Virus record (IMG/VR): IMGVR_UViG_3300042884_001120
Coordinates: 1-64,000 of that record
DNA from: a virus
Direction: 5' to 3' (one strand)
DNA: 64,000 nt
A model generated the notes under the pieces. The model was not told the origin of the DNA. It ran no database searches and was given only the letters and a program-made list of their open reading frames with translations. The position numbers and the translations under genes are program-made. Below are positions 47,375 to 56,799 of this stretch, in pieces. The stretch's first letter is position 1, and the number at the start of each line of letters is the position of its first letter.

Positions 47375-47937
47375 TAACCTTGATTAATTAGTGTAGATAT
47401 GGAGTATTCTCTAGAAATATTTAATCTAGGACTATCAATATGATCAACGATACCATACTTTTTAGCCTGTTTCGCGTTTAGATATAAATTACTATTTTTA
47501 TTACTTTCTACGGCCTTGTAGAAGAAGCCACTAGCCTTTCCGCAATTTTTATCTAGAATGGAAAATAACTGTTTATTAAGTGCGAGAGCATGGTTTGTAT
47601 CAATATTCACATCACTAACCTTTGTTTGGCCAGTGCCAGTGAGAACTTCGTGAACCATGATGTGCGCATATTCGCTTGCGAATCTAAGCCCCTTTGTTCC
47701 ACAGCTTAGTAGGATTGCGGCGGCGCTCATTGCTTTTGAGTCTACTATTGTGCATACTTGCTTTTCAGTGCTCTTTATGATACTAACCATTCCAAGAACA
47801 GAATAAACTTCGCCACCATAACAATCAATAACTATTGGTATTATAGGTTGATCGGTATTCCTGTCTAGGTTCCAGAACTCTTGACGAAACTTTCTAAGGC
47901 CGTGCTCGTTAATTTGGTTTACGCAGATATATTCCAT
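47374..47937 (-). CDS. clpP: ClpP-like serine protease
   Basis: 187 residues. The catalytic Ser lies in VDSKAMSAAAILLSCGTKG, the His in AHIMVHEVLTGTG, and a probable Asp in the handle region near SDVNIDTNHA. YGGEVYSVLGMVSIIKS matches the ClpP/SppA oxyanion-side strand, and YLNAKQAKKYGIVDHI the end of the family. Phage ClpP-like proteins usually serve as head maturation proteases, but here it lies inside the replication operon (TAATG junction with the PHP gene), so proteolysis during replication or host takeover is also possible. Confidence 0.88.
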   Translation of the reverse strand: MEYICVNQINEHGLRKFRQEFWNLDRNTDQPIIPIVIDCYGGEVYSVLGMVSIIKSTEKQVCTIVDSKAMSAAAILLSCGTKGLRFASEYAHIMVHEVLTGTGQTKVSDVNIDTNHALALNKQLFSILDKNCGKASGFFYKAVESNKNSNLYLNAKQAKKYGIVDHIDSPRLNISREYSISTLINQG

Positions 47938-47961
47938 ATTTCTATATTATCAATATTTTTA

Positions 47962-48963
47962 TTAGAAGTCAAATGCATCTTTTTGTTTTTTAACTTCCCA
48001 AGCCGGACACCCTTCGTATCTCCTTTCCTCGACAGTAAAACCTTCCTTAATATCTTCTGCGTTAATATCTTCCGAGGCAAATACTGATTTAATTATTTTT
48101 TTATCTTTATCAAGTAAAACTTTATAATTCATTGCTTCAAGATATGGGCACTTCCATCCAGATTTTGTTTTACACATCCACTTTTTACTGAACTCGTTTT
48201 TTGCAAAATTGGATTTTGCAGACTGTTCGTTAAATGATTGTAATAAATTAGAAGTATATTCTAGATAATGCTCAAACCCATCAAGTTCGTTATCTGAAAA
48301 AGCTGGAGAAGATTTTTCTGGATCATTTGGGTATCTCAAGAAAAGAAATTTTGCAATAATTTCCTTATATTGATTTGGATATTTTTTCTTAAGGGCTAGG
48401 GAATACATCATTGATTGCAGATTACTTTCAAGTTCTGCGGTATCAAATGTTTTTTTACTGCTTTTATAATCTCTTACTATTAATTTTCCATCCTTGTCTT
48501 TTACAAGTCTATCAACAAATCCTACAATTCTATATTTTGGACTTTCGTTTGTAATATCAAAAGCCCACTCACTACCTATAAATCCATCTATATTGATAAA
48601 ATCAAACTTTAAACCAACTAAAATCATTTGATCTATACATTTTAGATTAGTAACTTCTGGCTCCTTCTTAAGGGGCTTTACCATTTCATCTAAATCTAGT
48701 CCAATTTTTCTTGCGGTCTTGAATATAAGATTCCAAACAGAGGGAACGGCCTTGCATGTTTCTTTTTTTATTATTTTTTTTACATACTTGTGATGCCTTG
48801 GGTTTGAGAGGATTTCAAATATTAAGTGGGCAATAGTGCCCCTCATTGCACCAGAGTTATTTGTTTGCGGCAATTTTAATACATAATTCGAATAATAACT
48901 CCAAGTACATGACTGAAGGGTTTTAATTCTACTTGCAGAAAGCCTAACTAGTTCTTCGCTCAT
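47962..48963 (-). CDS. PD-(D/E)XK nuclease, Cas4/RecB-like
   Basis: 333 residues from ATG at 48961-48963, which overlaps the deaminase stop (ATGA). LSASRIKTLQSCTWSYYSNY is the Cas4/AddB-type first segment with a Cys. RIVGFVDRLVKDKDGKLIVR then DYKSSKKTF gives the nuclease D...DxK core. WMCKTKSGWKCPYLEA and YEGCPAW contribute three more Cys, enough for an Fe-S cluster. Likely a 5'-3' or recombination exonuclease. Upstream alternative start rejected because it lies inside the deaminase gene. Confidence 0.82.
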   Translation of the reverse strand: MSEELVRLSASRIKTLQSCTWSYYSNYVLKLPQTNNSGAMRGTIAHLIFEILSNPRHHKYVKKIIKKETCKAVPSVWNLIFKTARKIGLDLDEMVKPLKKEPEVTNLKCIDQMILVGLKFDFINIDGFIGSEWAFDITNESPKYRIVGFVDRLVKDKDGKLIVRDYKSSKKTFDTAELESNLQSMMYSLALKKKYPNQYKEIIAKFLFLRYPNDPEKSSPAFSDNELDGFEHYLEYTSNLLQSFNEQSAKSNFAKNEFSKKWMCKTKSGWKCPYLEAMNYKVLLDKDKKIIKSVFASEDINAEDIKEGFTVEERRYEGCPAWEVKKQKDAFDF

Positions 48964-49445
48964 ACGGCAACTTCTTCTCCGTTGATTAGGCACTTAATTC
49001 CTAGTTCTTTATTTAACAATAATATTGTAACTCCCGCCTCGGCAAACATTTCTTCGGCTTTTGATACTGATTTTGACCACTTTCCATGTGACAGTGTTGG
49101 GTATTGCTCGTGCAGTACCACAGTGTTTATTCCGGCCTGAATGATTGCTTTGGCACATTCATTACATGGCATTCCAGAAGTATAAAGCGCAGAACCCTTG
49201 GTGGCAATTCCATTTCTAGCCGCCGAAAGAATAGAGTTATGTTCTGCGTGGGTAATATAAAAATATTTATCTTCTCTGTTATTTAGTCTCTCCTCGGTAT
49301 CTTTTACTCCTCTTGGGAAGCCGTTATATCCAATTGATATGATATTATTATCACGAACCAGTACGGCACCAATTTTAGTGCTAGGGTCTTTGCTTTTCTG
49401 AGATGCCAAATATTGATGGCGTATGTAGTATTCTGTCCAGTTCAT
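48960..49445 (-). CDS. dCMP deaminase
   Basis: 161 residues. Zinc motif HAEHNSILSAA (HAE) at ~residue 67 and TSGMPCNECAKAIIQAG (PCxxC) at ~95. KIGAVLVRDNNIISIGYNGF and PRGVKDTEERL fit the family. Produces dUMP for thymidylate synthase. Allosteric details not visible. TAA-T-ATG junction with the primase gene. Confidence 0.92.
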   Translation of the reverse strand: MNWTEYYIRHQYLASQKSKDPSTKIGAVLVRDNNIISIGYNGFPRGVKDTEERLNNREDKYFYITHAEHNSILSAARNGIATKGSALYTSGMPCNECAKAIIQAGINTVVLHEQYPTLSHGKWSKSVSKAEEMFAEAGVTILLLNKELGIKCLINGEEVAV

Positions 49446-49446
49446 A

Positions 49447-50349
49447 TTATTTTAAATTGTTGTACCAGCTAATGTTTTCCTGATCATTCTGTTCACCGAA
49501 ATCATTCTTGATAGGGTGCGCGATTTTGATTTGATTTTCGTCAAAAAATTCAGTAAGTTTTTCCTTGATTCCTTTCGCTGCTTTCTGTCCGGCTTGGTTT
49601 GCATCATTATTAGTTGCAATAATAATACTTTTTGGATCTAAGCGCAATATTGCTTTTATTAAACCATTGCCTATATCAGTTCCAAATGTTATCCCTATAT
49701 TTTTGATTCCAGATTGCCACAATGACAACATGTCTCCTATGCTTTCAACTAATATAATTTCATTTTTATCGTTTATATATTTATAACTAAAAACTAATGG
49801 ATATGCCCAGTCATTCTTTTTGCCAATATGTTTCCACTTGATTTTTGAACTTCCAGATACATCTCTTCCCGAGAATCCTTCTATTTTTTTTCTAGAATTA
49901 AAAATTGGAAAAACATACCTATTTTGCATTTTACCACTCCCACATATTCCACTCTGGAATACTTTTAAGGTATCATTTTTTATTCCTCTACCATTCCAAT
50001 AAGAATGATCATCCTTCAGGGATAAAATATCATCGCTAGAATAGTATTTTACCGTTTTATTGAATGGGTCTTGATCGTCTATTGATGCGAAACAGGATGA
50101 ATAATACTCTTTTGTTCCATTTATTATTTTTTCTACTTGTTCGTAAGATTTTAAATTTAATGTCTTTTTCAAAAAATCCTCAAGTGACATTGTTTTGCTA
50201 GTAACGAAATCATGAACAGTATTTGTTTGTAAATAAACAGCAACAGAAGTTGGGTCATCGCCACCACGATATTTCGCAGTACATGTTAAATATGTACCAT
50301 GGTTTCTAGGCTGGCAACCAGCACTGCGCAATATGTCTATTAGGTTCAT
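49447..50349 (-). CDS. DnaG-type primase (TOPRIM)
   Basis: 300 residues. The N-terminal part (CQPRNHGTYLTCTAKYRGGD) is a degenerate zinc-like or CHC2-like module. The TOPRIM domain holds EIILVESIGDMLSLWQSGI (Glu), GITFGTDIGNGL and KSIIIATNNDANQAGQKA (DxD replaced by NNDAN, still acidic at one position). Makes RNA primers for replication. Four-base overlap with dnaB, as in many phage primase-helicase pairs. Confidence 0.82.
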   Translation of the reverse strand: MNLIDILRSAGCQPRNHGTYLTCTAKYRGGDDPTSVAVYLQTNTVHDFVTSKTMSLEDFLKKTLNLKSYEQVEKIINGTKEYYSSCFASIDDQDPFNKTVKYYSSDDILSLKDDHSYWNGRGIKNDTLKVFQSGICGSGKMQNRYVFPIFNSRKKIEGFSGRDVSGSSKIKWKHIGKKNDWAYPLVFSYKYINDKNEIILVESIGDMLSLWQSGIKNIGITFGTDIGNGLIKAILRLDPKSIIIATNNDANQAGQKAAKGIKEKLTEFFDENQIKIAHPIKNDFGEQNDQENISWYNNLK

Positions 50350-51833
50350 AGCAATTCTTCGCCATCTTGTTCTTCCTTGTAATCTCTATCAAATATATCA
50401 ACCTTTACGCCAGATTTTGAGTCAACAATATCCTGCAACGTTCCCTTTTCCTGAACATCGAAATTATTTACATTAAACGAAATAAAGTTCTTTTTATATT
50501 TGAATTGATTGCCATCTTTAACTTTGATTAGATCATTATGCCCATGAGCATTTTTACCTTGATATCTGGCCGCAAGTTCGATCATCTTATGTGTTCCATA
50601 TTGAATTCCATCTTCAGCCTGTTCCTCTAGAGTCTTTCTTCTAAAGATACCAACGTATGCGGCAAACCACTGTAGACGATCACTCTGCGAGATTGCCGAA
50701 CTATCATCAGCGCCATTTTCCGCACTTCTATTTAGCTGACATGCTGTTAATAGTGGTATATTCAATCTAACAGAAAGATTCTTCAGCGAGTCAACCTTGT
50801 CGCCAATTAACTGATATTCCTGTTTGTTTTTATCGCCAGTTTCGCCAGTAAGCTTGATGTAATCGTAAACAACCATAGCTGGATTACCACGACCAACTTC
50901 ACTTAAATACCATCTCTGAATAATAGATTCAATTTCTTGAACTGGTTTTCCAGCCACCTGCATATGATTAACCCTGCCTTGAATTAGTGAGAGTTCTGTT
51001 TTCTTGCTATTCCATCTGGCCAATAATTCTTTATTATTTTTAAAGTTACCAGTTTCCAAATACCACATCGGAATACCTGTTATGCTACTAGCGATACGAA
51101 ATTTCATTACGTTAGTTTGCATTTCCGTATCAAGGATAAGTGCTCGCATATTAGGATTGATAATAGTAGATTTAGTTGCTATATCATTAAGAATAGTACT
51201 TTTACCATGCTTTGGCCTAGATACCCAAGCATATAATTCACCGGGCCTCAGTCCACCATACATTTGATTAAAATGTTTATATGGTGTCATATAACCAAGT
51301 TCCGCAACTGGCGCGTTGGCCCTCTCTTCAATTAATTGTTCTATATTGGCAAACAAATCCTCTGGTTTTACATCTAAATCATAGGCGCTAATCTTGTCAT
51401 TATACATCTTATCGGCAAGACTGATAATTTGATCTGGATTTTGATCTCCAGAGTTCAACATTGAGTCCTGAATTTGGGAACAGGTGTCAAATAGTTCCCT
51501 GCGAATGGTAACTGTTTTCAGTTCTTTACAGGCCTCAAGAAGAGATTTTTCACTTATTTTGATGAAAGTTAAGCCCTCGATGTAATCGAAAACATTAAAA
51601 TCCTGTTTATTAAATGTAATCCCTAAATTCTTTATCTTCTCCGAAAGAATAACTGCATCCAGAGGATGGTTATGCATTATTTGGTTTTTTATTACATTAA
51701 AAATAGTCTTGTGCCCATTCGTAAAGTCTTGCTCATTGATAAAATGAGAAACGTCATGATATACTTTTGGATGTTTTATGAATCCCGCAAGTACATGTTT
51801 TTCTACGTTAACGCTACGAATTTTTTGCTGCAT
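50346..51833 (-). CDS. dnaB: DnaB-like replicative helicase
   Basis: 495 residues. The N-terminal helical domain (VEKHVLAGFIKHPKVYHDVS) resembles DnaB-N. The RecA-type core has Walker A VSRPKHGKSTILND, Walker B MVVYDYIKLTGET and the sensor TACQLNRSAENG. Ring-forming 5'-3' helicase that works with the primase encoded just downstream. The start is inside the end of the dNMP kinase gene (20-base overlap). Confidence 0.92.
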   Translation of the reverse strand: MQQKIRSVNVEKHVLAGFIKHPKVYHDVSHFINEQDFTNGHKTIFNVIKNQIMHNHPLDAVILSEKIKNLGITFNKQDFNVFDYIEGLTFIKISEKSLLEACKELKTVTIRRELFDTCSQIQDSMLNSGDQNPDQIISLADKMYNDKISAYDLDVKPEDLFANIEQLIEERANAPVAELGYMTPYKHFNQMYGGLRPGELYAWVSRPKHGKSTILNDIATKSTIINPNMRALILDTEMQTNVMKFRIASSITGIPMWYLETGNFKNNKELLARWNSKKTELSLIQGRVNHMQVAGKPVQEIESIIQRWYLSEVGRGNPAMVVYDYIKLTGETGDKNKQEYQLIGDKVDSLKNLSVRLNIPLLTACQLNRSAENGADDSSAISQSDRLQWFAAYVGIFRRKTLEEQAEDGIQYGTHKMIELAARYQGKNAHGHNDLIKVKDGNQFKYKKNFISFNVNNFDVQEKGTLQDIVDSKSGVKVDIFDRDYKEEQDGEELL

Positions 51834-52422
51834 ATATTTTTTGTTCTATAAATTCATGGTAAACCTTTTTTACATCATTTGCAAGATCAGAAAGGTCTTC
51901 CGGAGCATATGTTGGCCAAATTACAGAGTAATCTGCGCTATCTTTAATTAATTTATCATTAATTGATTCGTCCATATTTGCTGGTGGAACAATATCGCCA
52001 TTAATGTCCTTTCTTTCTATATGGATTAGAATACCTTTCATTTTTTCTTTAAGCCAAAAAACTTCGTCTTCTGGATATTGCAGATATCTAACATCTGGAA
52101 CTATGCAAATTTCTGGAGACTCTATTTCTACCTTTTTAGTGAGAAGGTTAGTCCAATACTTTCCTTCTGATTGCTGTCTTTTTACTTTACCATACCAAAC
52201 TAGCATTTCTCTAAAAATAGCCTTTTCTTCTGTCTTGTCAGTCCAAACGTCAAGATTAAGCTTTGATGATATAAACTCCTTACAGTCATGCTTTAGTGGT
52301 TCCGCTAAAGAGCTTTTAATTGCTTTAAAATTATTTTGTTTTAAAATTTCTAAAAGATTATTGGCGAAACTGTCTTTTCCAGATCTGGCGACCCCTCCTA
52401 TGCCTATATAAAAAATACTCAT
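51814..52422 (-). CDS. deoxynucleoside monophosphate kinase
   Basis: 202 residues. P-loop GVARSGKDSFANNL at the N-terminus, EPLKHDCKEFISSKL, EEKAIFREMLVWYGKVKRQQ and PDVRYLQYPEDEVFWLKE match the T4 gp1-type dNMP kinase. VPPANMDESINDKLIK is the C-terminal part. Feeds nucleotide synthesis together with RNR, ThyX and dCMP deaminase. Confidence 0.85.
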   Translation of the reverse strand: MSIFYIGIGGVARSGKDSFANNLLEILKQNNFKAIKSSLAEPLKHDCKEFISSKLNLDVWTDKTEEKAIFREMLVWYGKVKRQQSEGKYWTNLLTKKVEIESPEICIVPDVRYLQYPEDEVFWLKEKMKGILIHIERKDINGDIVPPANMDESINDKLIKDSADYSVIWPTYAPEDLSDLANDVKKVYHEFIEQKIYAAKNS

Positions 52423-52456
52423 ATCTAAAGATATGATATCTTTGTCGAGAAGTAAA

Positions 52457-52873
52457 TTAAATTATTTCTATGTCGAATTTTTCTTTAAACCACTCTATTG
52501 TCAGGTCTTTAATTTCGTGATCAAAGATCTCTATAATCTTAAAGCCATTTTGTTCAAGCCAGTTATATTTTTGTAAATCTCTTTTAAATGATTTTTTAAA
52601 TGCAGTTCTATTCTTGTGAAAGAAGGGTACAAATTTATCGTGCTGTTGTCCATGTGTTTCTACGGCAATTTTCTTGGTTAGATTCAGTAGGTCGCACCTC
52701 ATTCTGCTACCCAAAACTGGAAATTCTTCACAAACTATGTTGCTACCCCAGTATGGCTCAAAAAACTTTTTAACATTTGTTTGCGCCTTGCTCCTGCACG
52801 GCTTGTCCCATTCGGCTAAATATGGGGTTATATTCTTGTTTACATATCTGCCGTATAAGTTTTTAAACTTCAT
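52457..52873 (-). CDS. PD-(D/E)XK-like endonuclease
   Basis: 138 residues. SRMRCDLLNLTKKIAVETHG carries Asp and E-x-H of a restriction-type core, followed by HDKFVPFFHKNRTAFKKSFK and RDLQKYNWLEQNGFKIIEIF. Similar in layout to Vsr/DUF559-type nucleases. Could cut host DNA or resolve replication intermediates. Function inferred from motifs only. Confidence 0.6.
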   Translation of the reverse strand: MKFKNLYGRYVNKNITPYLAEWDKPCRSKAQTNVKKFFEPYWGSNIVCEEFPVLGSRMRCDLLNLTKKIAVETHGQQHDKFVPFFHKNRTAFKKSFKRDLQKYNWLEQNGFKIIEIFDHEIKDLTIEWFKEKFDIEII

Positions 52874-52875
52874 AT

Positions 52876-53226
52876 TTAATAACCTATTTTAACTTCGGCG
52901 TATGAACTATCAAACCATTTTTCTTGTAAGGCTTTCTTGGCTAGAAATCTTTTGTAATTTGCAGCATCAACTTCTTTTCCTAGGCAGGGGTCTAGTTTAA
53001 CTGCATCTACCAGCTCGAATGTTTCAAGATTTGCAACGCATAGGTCATTGTATTCTTTACTCTCAATTATATCTGCGGTTTTTTCTTTTCCAATTTGATT
53101 TGAAATTTCATTCAATAAAGCGCTAAAACTATTTAAATGAATGGAGTTTTCTGTGGATTTGATCATCTTGACTTGATAAACAGATAGAATATCAAAGATG
53201 TACCCTTCTGGCAGTGTTACTTTCAT
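52876..53226 (-). CDS. hypothetical protein
   Basis: 116 residues. No catalytic motif; FSALLNEISNQIGKEKTADI is helical. Four-base overlap with the upstream FkbM-type gene and two-base gap to the nuclease, bridging the glycan and replication operons. Confidence 0.5.
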   Translation of the reverse strand: MKVTLPEGYIFDILSVYQVKMIKSTENSIHLNSFSALLNEISNQIGKEKTADIIESKEYNDLCVANLETFELVDAVKLDPCLGKEVDAANYKRFLAKKALQEKWFDSSYAEVKIGY

Positions 53227-53825
53227 TTTTTTAAATTTATTATTAGTTGCTGTATTTCTTGATGGTGTTTTCCTTCACAAATAATTGGCGAATAAACTGA
53301 TTCATCTACCATGGTTGGATCTATGTACCAGTCTTCAAATTCTTTATTGTCCAGAACTTTAACATCTTTACATATTAACTTTAGCCCATTATGTTTAAAA
53401 ATCTCTCTAGATTTTGTTCGCATATGTTCGTCGCCGGTATAGGCATCATGTTCGAATGTAATGCATCTTACTTTATAAGATTTGAAGTTAAAGCTTTCTA
53501 GGCATGTTAGTGATGCCCCATGATCCAAGTCTAGTGATATATAATCAATTATATTTGGGGCGTTATTTTGATTTAAAATATCACAGATATTTTCTTTTGT
53601 CAAGTCTGCACAAATTGCTGGACTTGCTCTTTTTTGTGAGCAAAGGTTAACAAGATTCGGATCATAATCTACTAATATGCCACTCCATCCCATTTGCTCT
53701 AAAAGGGCAGTGTTATTGTATTTTACTGGTTCATTGCACCCTAAATCTAAAAAGTATCCATTTGTGGAATACTGATTTATATGAGCGGCAAAAACATCTT
53801 GACTCGCCTGAGAATTGGAGTTCAT
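53223..53825 (-). CDS. FkbM-type SAM-dependent methyltransferase
   Basis: 200 residues. SAM motif NGYFLDLGCNEPVKYNNTA at ~25, LVDYDPNLVN (acidic end of strand 2), and IIDYISLDLDHGASLTCLES matching the FkbM pattern (Dx.E near strand 4). Probably O-methylates a sugar. Last gene of the overlapping glycan operon, so it may decorate the same glycan as 56129. Confidence 0.78.
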   Translation of the reverse strand: MNSNSQASQDVFAAHINQYSTNGYFLDLGCNEPVKYNNTALLEQMGWSGILVDYDPNLVNLCSQKRASPAICADLTKENICDILNQNNAPNIIDYISLDLDHGASLTCLESFNFKSYKVRCITFEHDAYTGDEHMRTKSREIFKHNGLKLICKDVKVLDNKEFEDWYIDPTMVDESVYSPIICEGKHHQEIQQLIINLKK

Positions 53826-54634
53826 AGCAAATTATGAATAGAATTTATAATATTGTCAAAATTAATATTACTTGCACTGTCTGCTTCTAGAAAAATAGCA
53901 TTTGGATTAATGGGAGTTCTATTTTGGAGCGGCGCACAATGGGGATACGAGTTGGTGGAGTATAGGCCTAATGTTTTATGTTTATAGCCAGACATTATCC
54001 AGTTCATACCTGTATCTGCGGTAACTAAAAATCTACAGGATCTTGCTACTCTAACGTCTTCAAAAATACTTCCACCCACTGCGGGTAAAGTTGTATTGAG
54101 TTTTTCATGTGATGTCAACCCTAATTGAACTGTCCTTAATCCTAAGGAGTGTATATATTCAATAATTTTATTACTCAAATCTTTTGGTACATCCCTTATC
54201 GCACCGGCGCTTGAAAAGGTTGTGAATGCTACATAGTCATCATATTTTTCAATTTTATCTGGCAAATCAGTTAAATCTATCTGCAGGTTACTTGGGGGTG
54301 TTAGATCATGCATTTTGCACACCGCACTTGTATGGTGCTCATATAGATACCATAAATTATTTTTATGTTGGGGCATTGGATTGAAAACTATGTCAAAATT
54401 ATTATTTTTAATATACTCTAGATCAGCATTCGACGGCCAATTGTCGTAATTCTCCCAAATTTTAATTTCATCTATAAGGGAATTGTTTTCAAAAATTGGC
54501 GCACATGATTGATACTTTTTATTTATCCCAAAAACTAAATGCGATCTAGGATATTTTTCTTTAAATGCTCTACATGCGATTAAATTCATGGCTAAATCGC
54601 CAATTTGTCCTTGATTAAATCCTATTGCTTTCAT
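53822..54634 (-). CDS. GT9-like glycosyltransferase
   Basis: 270 residues. AIGFNQGQIGDLAMNLIACR at the N-terminus is the heptosyltransferase-type GxGD motif. RVARSCRFLVTADTGMNWIM and SGYKHKTLGLYSTN are the C-terminal nucleotide-sugar part (D-T-G as in GT9). Acceptor and donor unknown. Four-base overlaps on both sides. Confidence 0.78.
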   Translation of the reverse strand: MKAIGFNQGQIGDLAMNLIACRAFKEKYPRSHLVFGINKKYQSCAPIFENNSLIDEIKIWENYDNWPSNADLEYIKNNNFDIVFNPMPQHKNNLWYLYEHHTSAVCKMHDLTPPSNLQIDLTDLPDKIEKYDDYVAFTTFSSAGAIRDVPKDLSNKIIEYIHSLGLRTVQLGLTSHEKLNTTLPAVGGSIFEDVRVARSCRFLVTADTGMNWIMSGYKHKTLGLYSTNSYPHCAPLQNRTPINPNAIFLEADSASNINFDNIINSIHNLL

Positions 54635-55302
54635 GATATTTTCTCTACAGTGCCAGCTATTAAATCGCGTCTCTCTATATTACCATTCTCGTCTTCCCTG
54701 ACGCTGTATCTTCCGTTATTACAGAATAACATTTCCCAGTTATGGTGAACTTTATAGTTATTTTTTTTAAAATGATTTTGTGTTGATTCCTCGCTCCAGA
54801 ATATTTTGTGCTCAAATGGTCCCGGTCCGCCATAGGCTAAAGTGGGATTTTCTAGTATAGTATTTTTATTAATAAAATGAGCGCGTTCTGAGTATCTATC
54901 ATTATGCCCCGCACCACCAGAAAGGTCAATTGATGCATATTCGCTCTCGCAGGTTTTTATCATTTCGTGTAATTCTTTTTCTTCAAAATCTCTGCACATA
55001 TATTGATCATTTTGTACGTACATACAATAATCTGTATCACAAAAATTAAATAATGTGTTCGTGCCATGACCGCATCCGTAATTTTTCTTGCTGAGTATAA
55101 GCCTATCTATAAGATTAAGATTGTAAAATTCTCCTAAATAATCTTGTGTTCCGCCATTGCTAAGAAGCACGACTTCATAATCATTAAAACGAGTAAACTG
55201 TTTAATAGAAGACAAGCAAGCAGCTGTTTCAGACGGCTTGTTAAAATCCATGACAAGAAATGTCAACTTATGGTTAAAAAGATTTCTATTTCCGTAGTCC
55301 AT
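54631..55302 (-). CDS. GT2-type glycosyltransferase
   Basis: 223 residues. LTFLVMDFNKPSETAACLSS and VVLLSNGGTQDYLG are the GT-A nucleotide-binding start. CMYVQNDQYMCRDFEEKE holds the metal-binding acidic motif in the form QND. GGPGPFEHKIFWSEE is typical of the acceptor loop. Overlaps the GT9 gene at 54634 by four bases. Confidence 0.72.
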   Translation of the reverse strand: MDYGNRNLFNHKLTFLVMDFNKPSETAACLSSIKQFTRFNDYEVVLLSNGGTQDYLGEFYNLNLIDRLILSKKNYGCGHGTNTLFNFCDTDYCMYVQNDQYMCRDFEEKELHEMIKTCESEYASIDLSGGAGHNDRYSERAHFINKNTILENPTLAYGGPGPFEHKIFWSEESTQNHFKKNNYKVHHNWEMLFCNNGRYSVREDENGNIERRDLIAGTVEKIS

Positions 55303-55304
55303 AA

Positions 55305-56132
55305 TTATATTATATGATCAGAGTAATGATTTAGGTTATTCAAAATAACTTCGGGAAAATATTTATCAATATTAACGCGAGAGAATGGTGTCTCTTTCTT
55401 ATCAAGTTGCTCAAGATGAATAAAAAACCTATCACCCGATTGTTTAAACTTTTCAAAGTGTTCTTTGAATTGCTCCAGTGATGGGAGTTTTGTTTTGTCA
55501 AATGGCTCTATACATGAAAGACTTTTCTGGTAAATTTTTTCATATCCACCTAGCCAGCTAAAGTGCCATCCCGCATTTACTATTAATGGGTAATAATCTT
55601 TACTGTTCCTAATTGATTGGCAGCTATGCTGTTTGAATGTACTGAAATTACATGCCGTGGTTCCCACCCAAGATCTGTTTGAGGCTTTTAAATTTAAAAA
55701 GTATGCAAAAAAATCAAGCTCTAAAGAATAAATTAGGTCATGATTTTTCGGGTCTGAAAAAACTGTTTTTAAAGCCTGTATTGATTGCTGTCTGGGTATT
55801 TCATCAAGATCAGAAATCATTATTATATCTCTGGCATCTGGGTGTAGATCTATTACCGCTTTTTGAATGTAGTTTCTTTGGAAGTTCTCCATATTCCATA
55901 AATTATCATCATTATTAACGCATTCATTTTTTGGTATTTTGATATGCACTATTTTATCTTGGAATTTAGAAAGTTTATGTTTATTGTCTTCAAAGTAAAA
56001 TGGTTTATCCAGAAGACTCTGTGTTACGGCCGCCTCTACTAGTACAAATTTATCTACATGGCTATAAAGTTCTTCTAGCCTTACCTGCAGAAGATCTAGT
56101 TCGTTAAAAAATGTGAAACAATCAATTATCAT
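55305..56132 (-). CDS. GT17-type N-acetylglucosaminyltransferase
   Basis: 275 residues. IIDCFTFFNELDLLQVRLEE, KFVLVEAAVTQSL, ARDIIMISDLDEIPRQQSIQ (DxD) and NAGWHFSWLGGYEKIYQKSL match the GT17 family (beta-1,4-N-acetylglucosaminyl transferase fold), which is common in bacteria and in large phages. Full length. Likely GlcNAc donor. Confidence 0.85.
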   Translation of the reverse strand: MIIDCFTFFNELDLLQVRLEELYSHVDKFVLVEAAVTQSLLDKPFYFEDNKHKLSKFQDKIVHIKIPKNECVNNDDNLWNMENFQRNYIQKAVIDLHPDARDIIMISDLDEIPRQQSIQALKTVFSDPKNHDLIYSLELDFFAYFLNLKASNRSWVGTTACNFSTFKQHSCQSIRNSKDYYPLIVNAGWHFSWLGGYEKIYQKSLSCIEPFDKTKLPSLEQFKEHFEKFKQSGDRFFIHLEQLDKKETPFSRVNIDKYFPEVILNNLNHYSDHII

Positions 56133-56797
56133 AATTTAGGCAGTCTTTCATTGGGTATCAATACTAAATGTTTATGTGTATTCGGGATGGGATTCCAGTC
56201 TGCATCTTGCAATATATTACCATGCGGATTATCAATAATTGAGTATTGGTAGTCTTTTAAGTTATTAAAGTTAAAACCGCCATCCTCAGGCCACTTCCAG
56301 TGAGGATTATTTTGATAGTCATCTTTATTATTTTTTGAAGATGCGTGTATTTCTACATGAATCGTCGGGCGCTTATTCTCGAAAAGGAAATCAAAAGTAT
56401 TTAATACGATGCTTTCCATGCCTTCAATATCCATTTTAATAAAATCTGGTAAATCTATATTATGTATTTTTATAAAATCGTTTAGTCGTGAATATTTAAT
56501 TGGCTGCTCTCTATTTCTTTCTCCGTGAATTCTAAATTCTGAACAGTCTTTAAAGCGAGTGTTACAGTCATAATTTTTATCGTTAAGCGCTATGTTGTAG
56601 CAATGAATATTGTTGTGTCCTGAAGTATTATTCAATAAATCAGAAAAATTTAATGTAGAGGGTTCAAATGTAAATACTTTTCTTGCGCCAAGATTTACAA
56701 ATTTAATACTCATTTCACCAATATATCCGCCAATATCATAAACTATACTATTGGGTTCTAAGTATGTTTGATATAAAATGTCTTCGATGTTATTCAT
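56129..56797 (-). CDS. FkbM family methyltransferase
   Basis: 222 residues. SIVYDIGGYIGEMSIKFVNL (SAM motif I), KVFTFEPSTLNFSDLL, KYSRLNDFIKIHNIDLPDFI and KMDIEGMESIVLNTFDFLFE are a textbook FkbM set (DxEG). Transfers methyl to a sugar hydroxyl. Overlaps the GT17 gene by four bases. Confidence 0.88.
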   Translation of the reverse strand: MNNIEDILYQTYLEPNSIVYDIGGYIGEMSIKFVNLGARKVFTFEPSTLNFSDLLNNTSGHNNIHCYNIALNDKNYDCNTRFKDCSEFRIHGERNREQPIKYSRLNDFIKIHNIDLPDFIKMDIEGMESIVLNTFDFLFENKRPTIHVEIHASSKNNKDDYQNNPHWKWPEDGGFNFNNLKDYQYSIIDNPHGNILQDADWNPIPNTHKHLVLIPNERLPKL

Positions 56798-56799
56798 GG

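Noticed and set aside
52004-52411. 135-aa plus-strand ORF
   Set aside because: Antisense to the dNMP kinase gene, which has clear family motifs.
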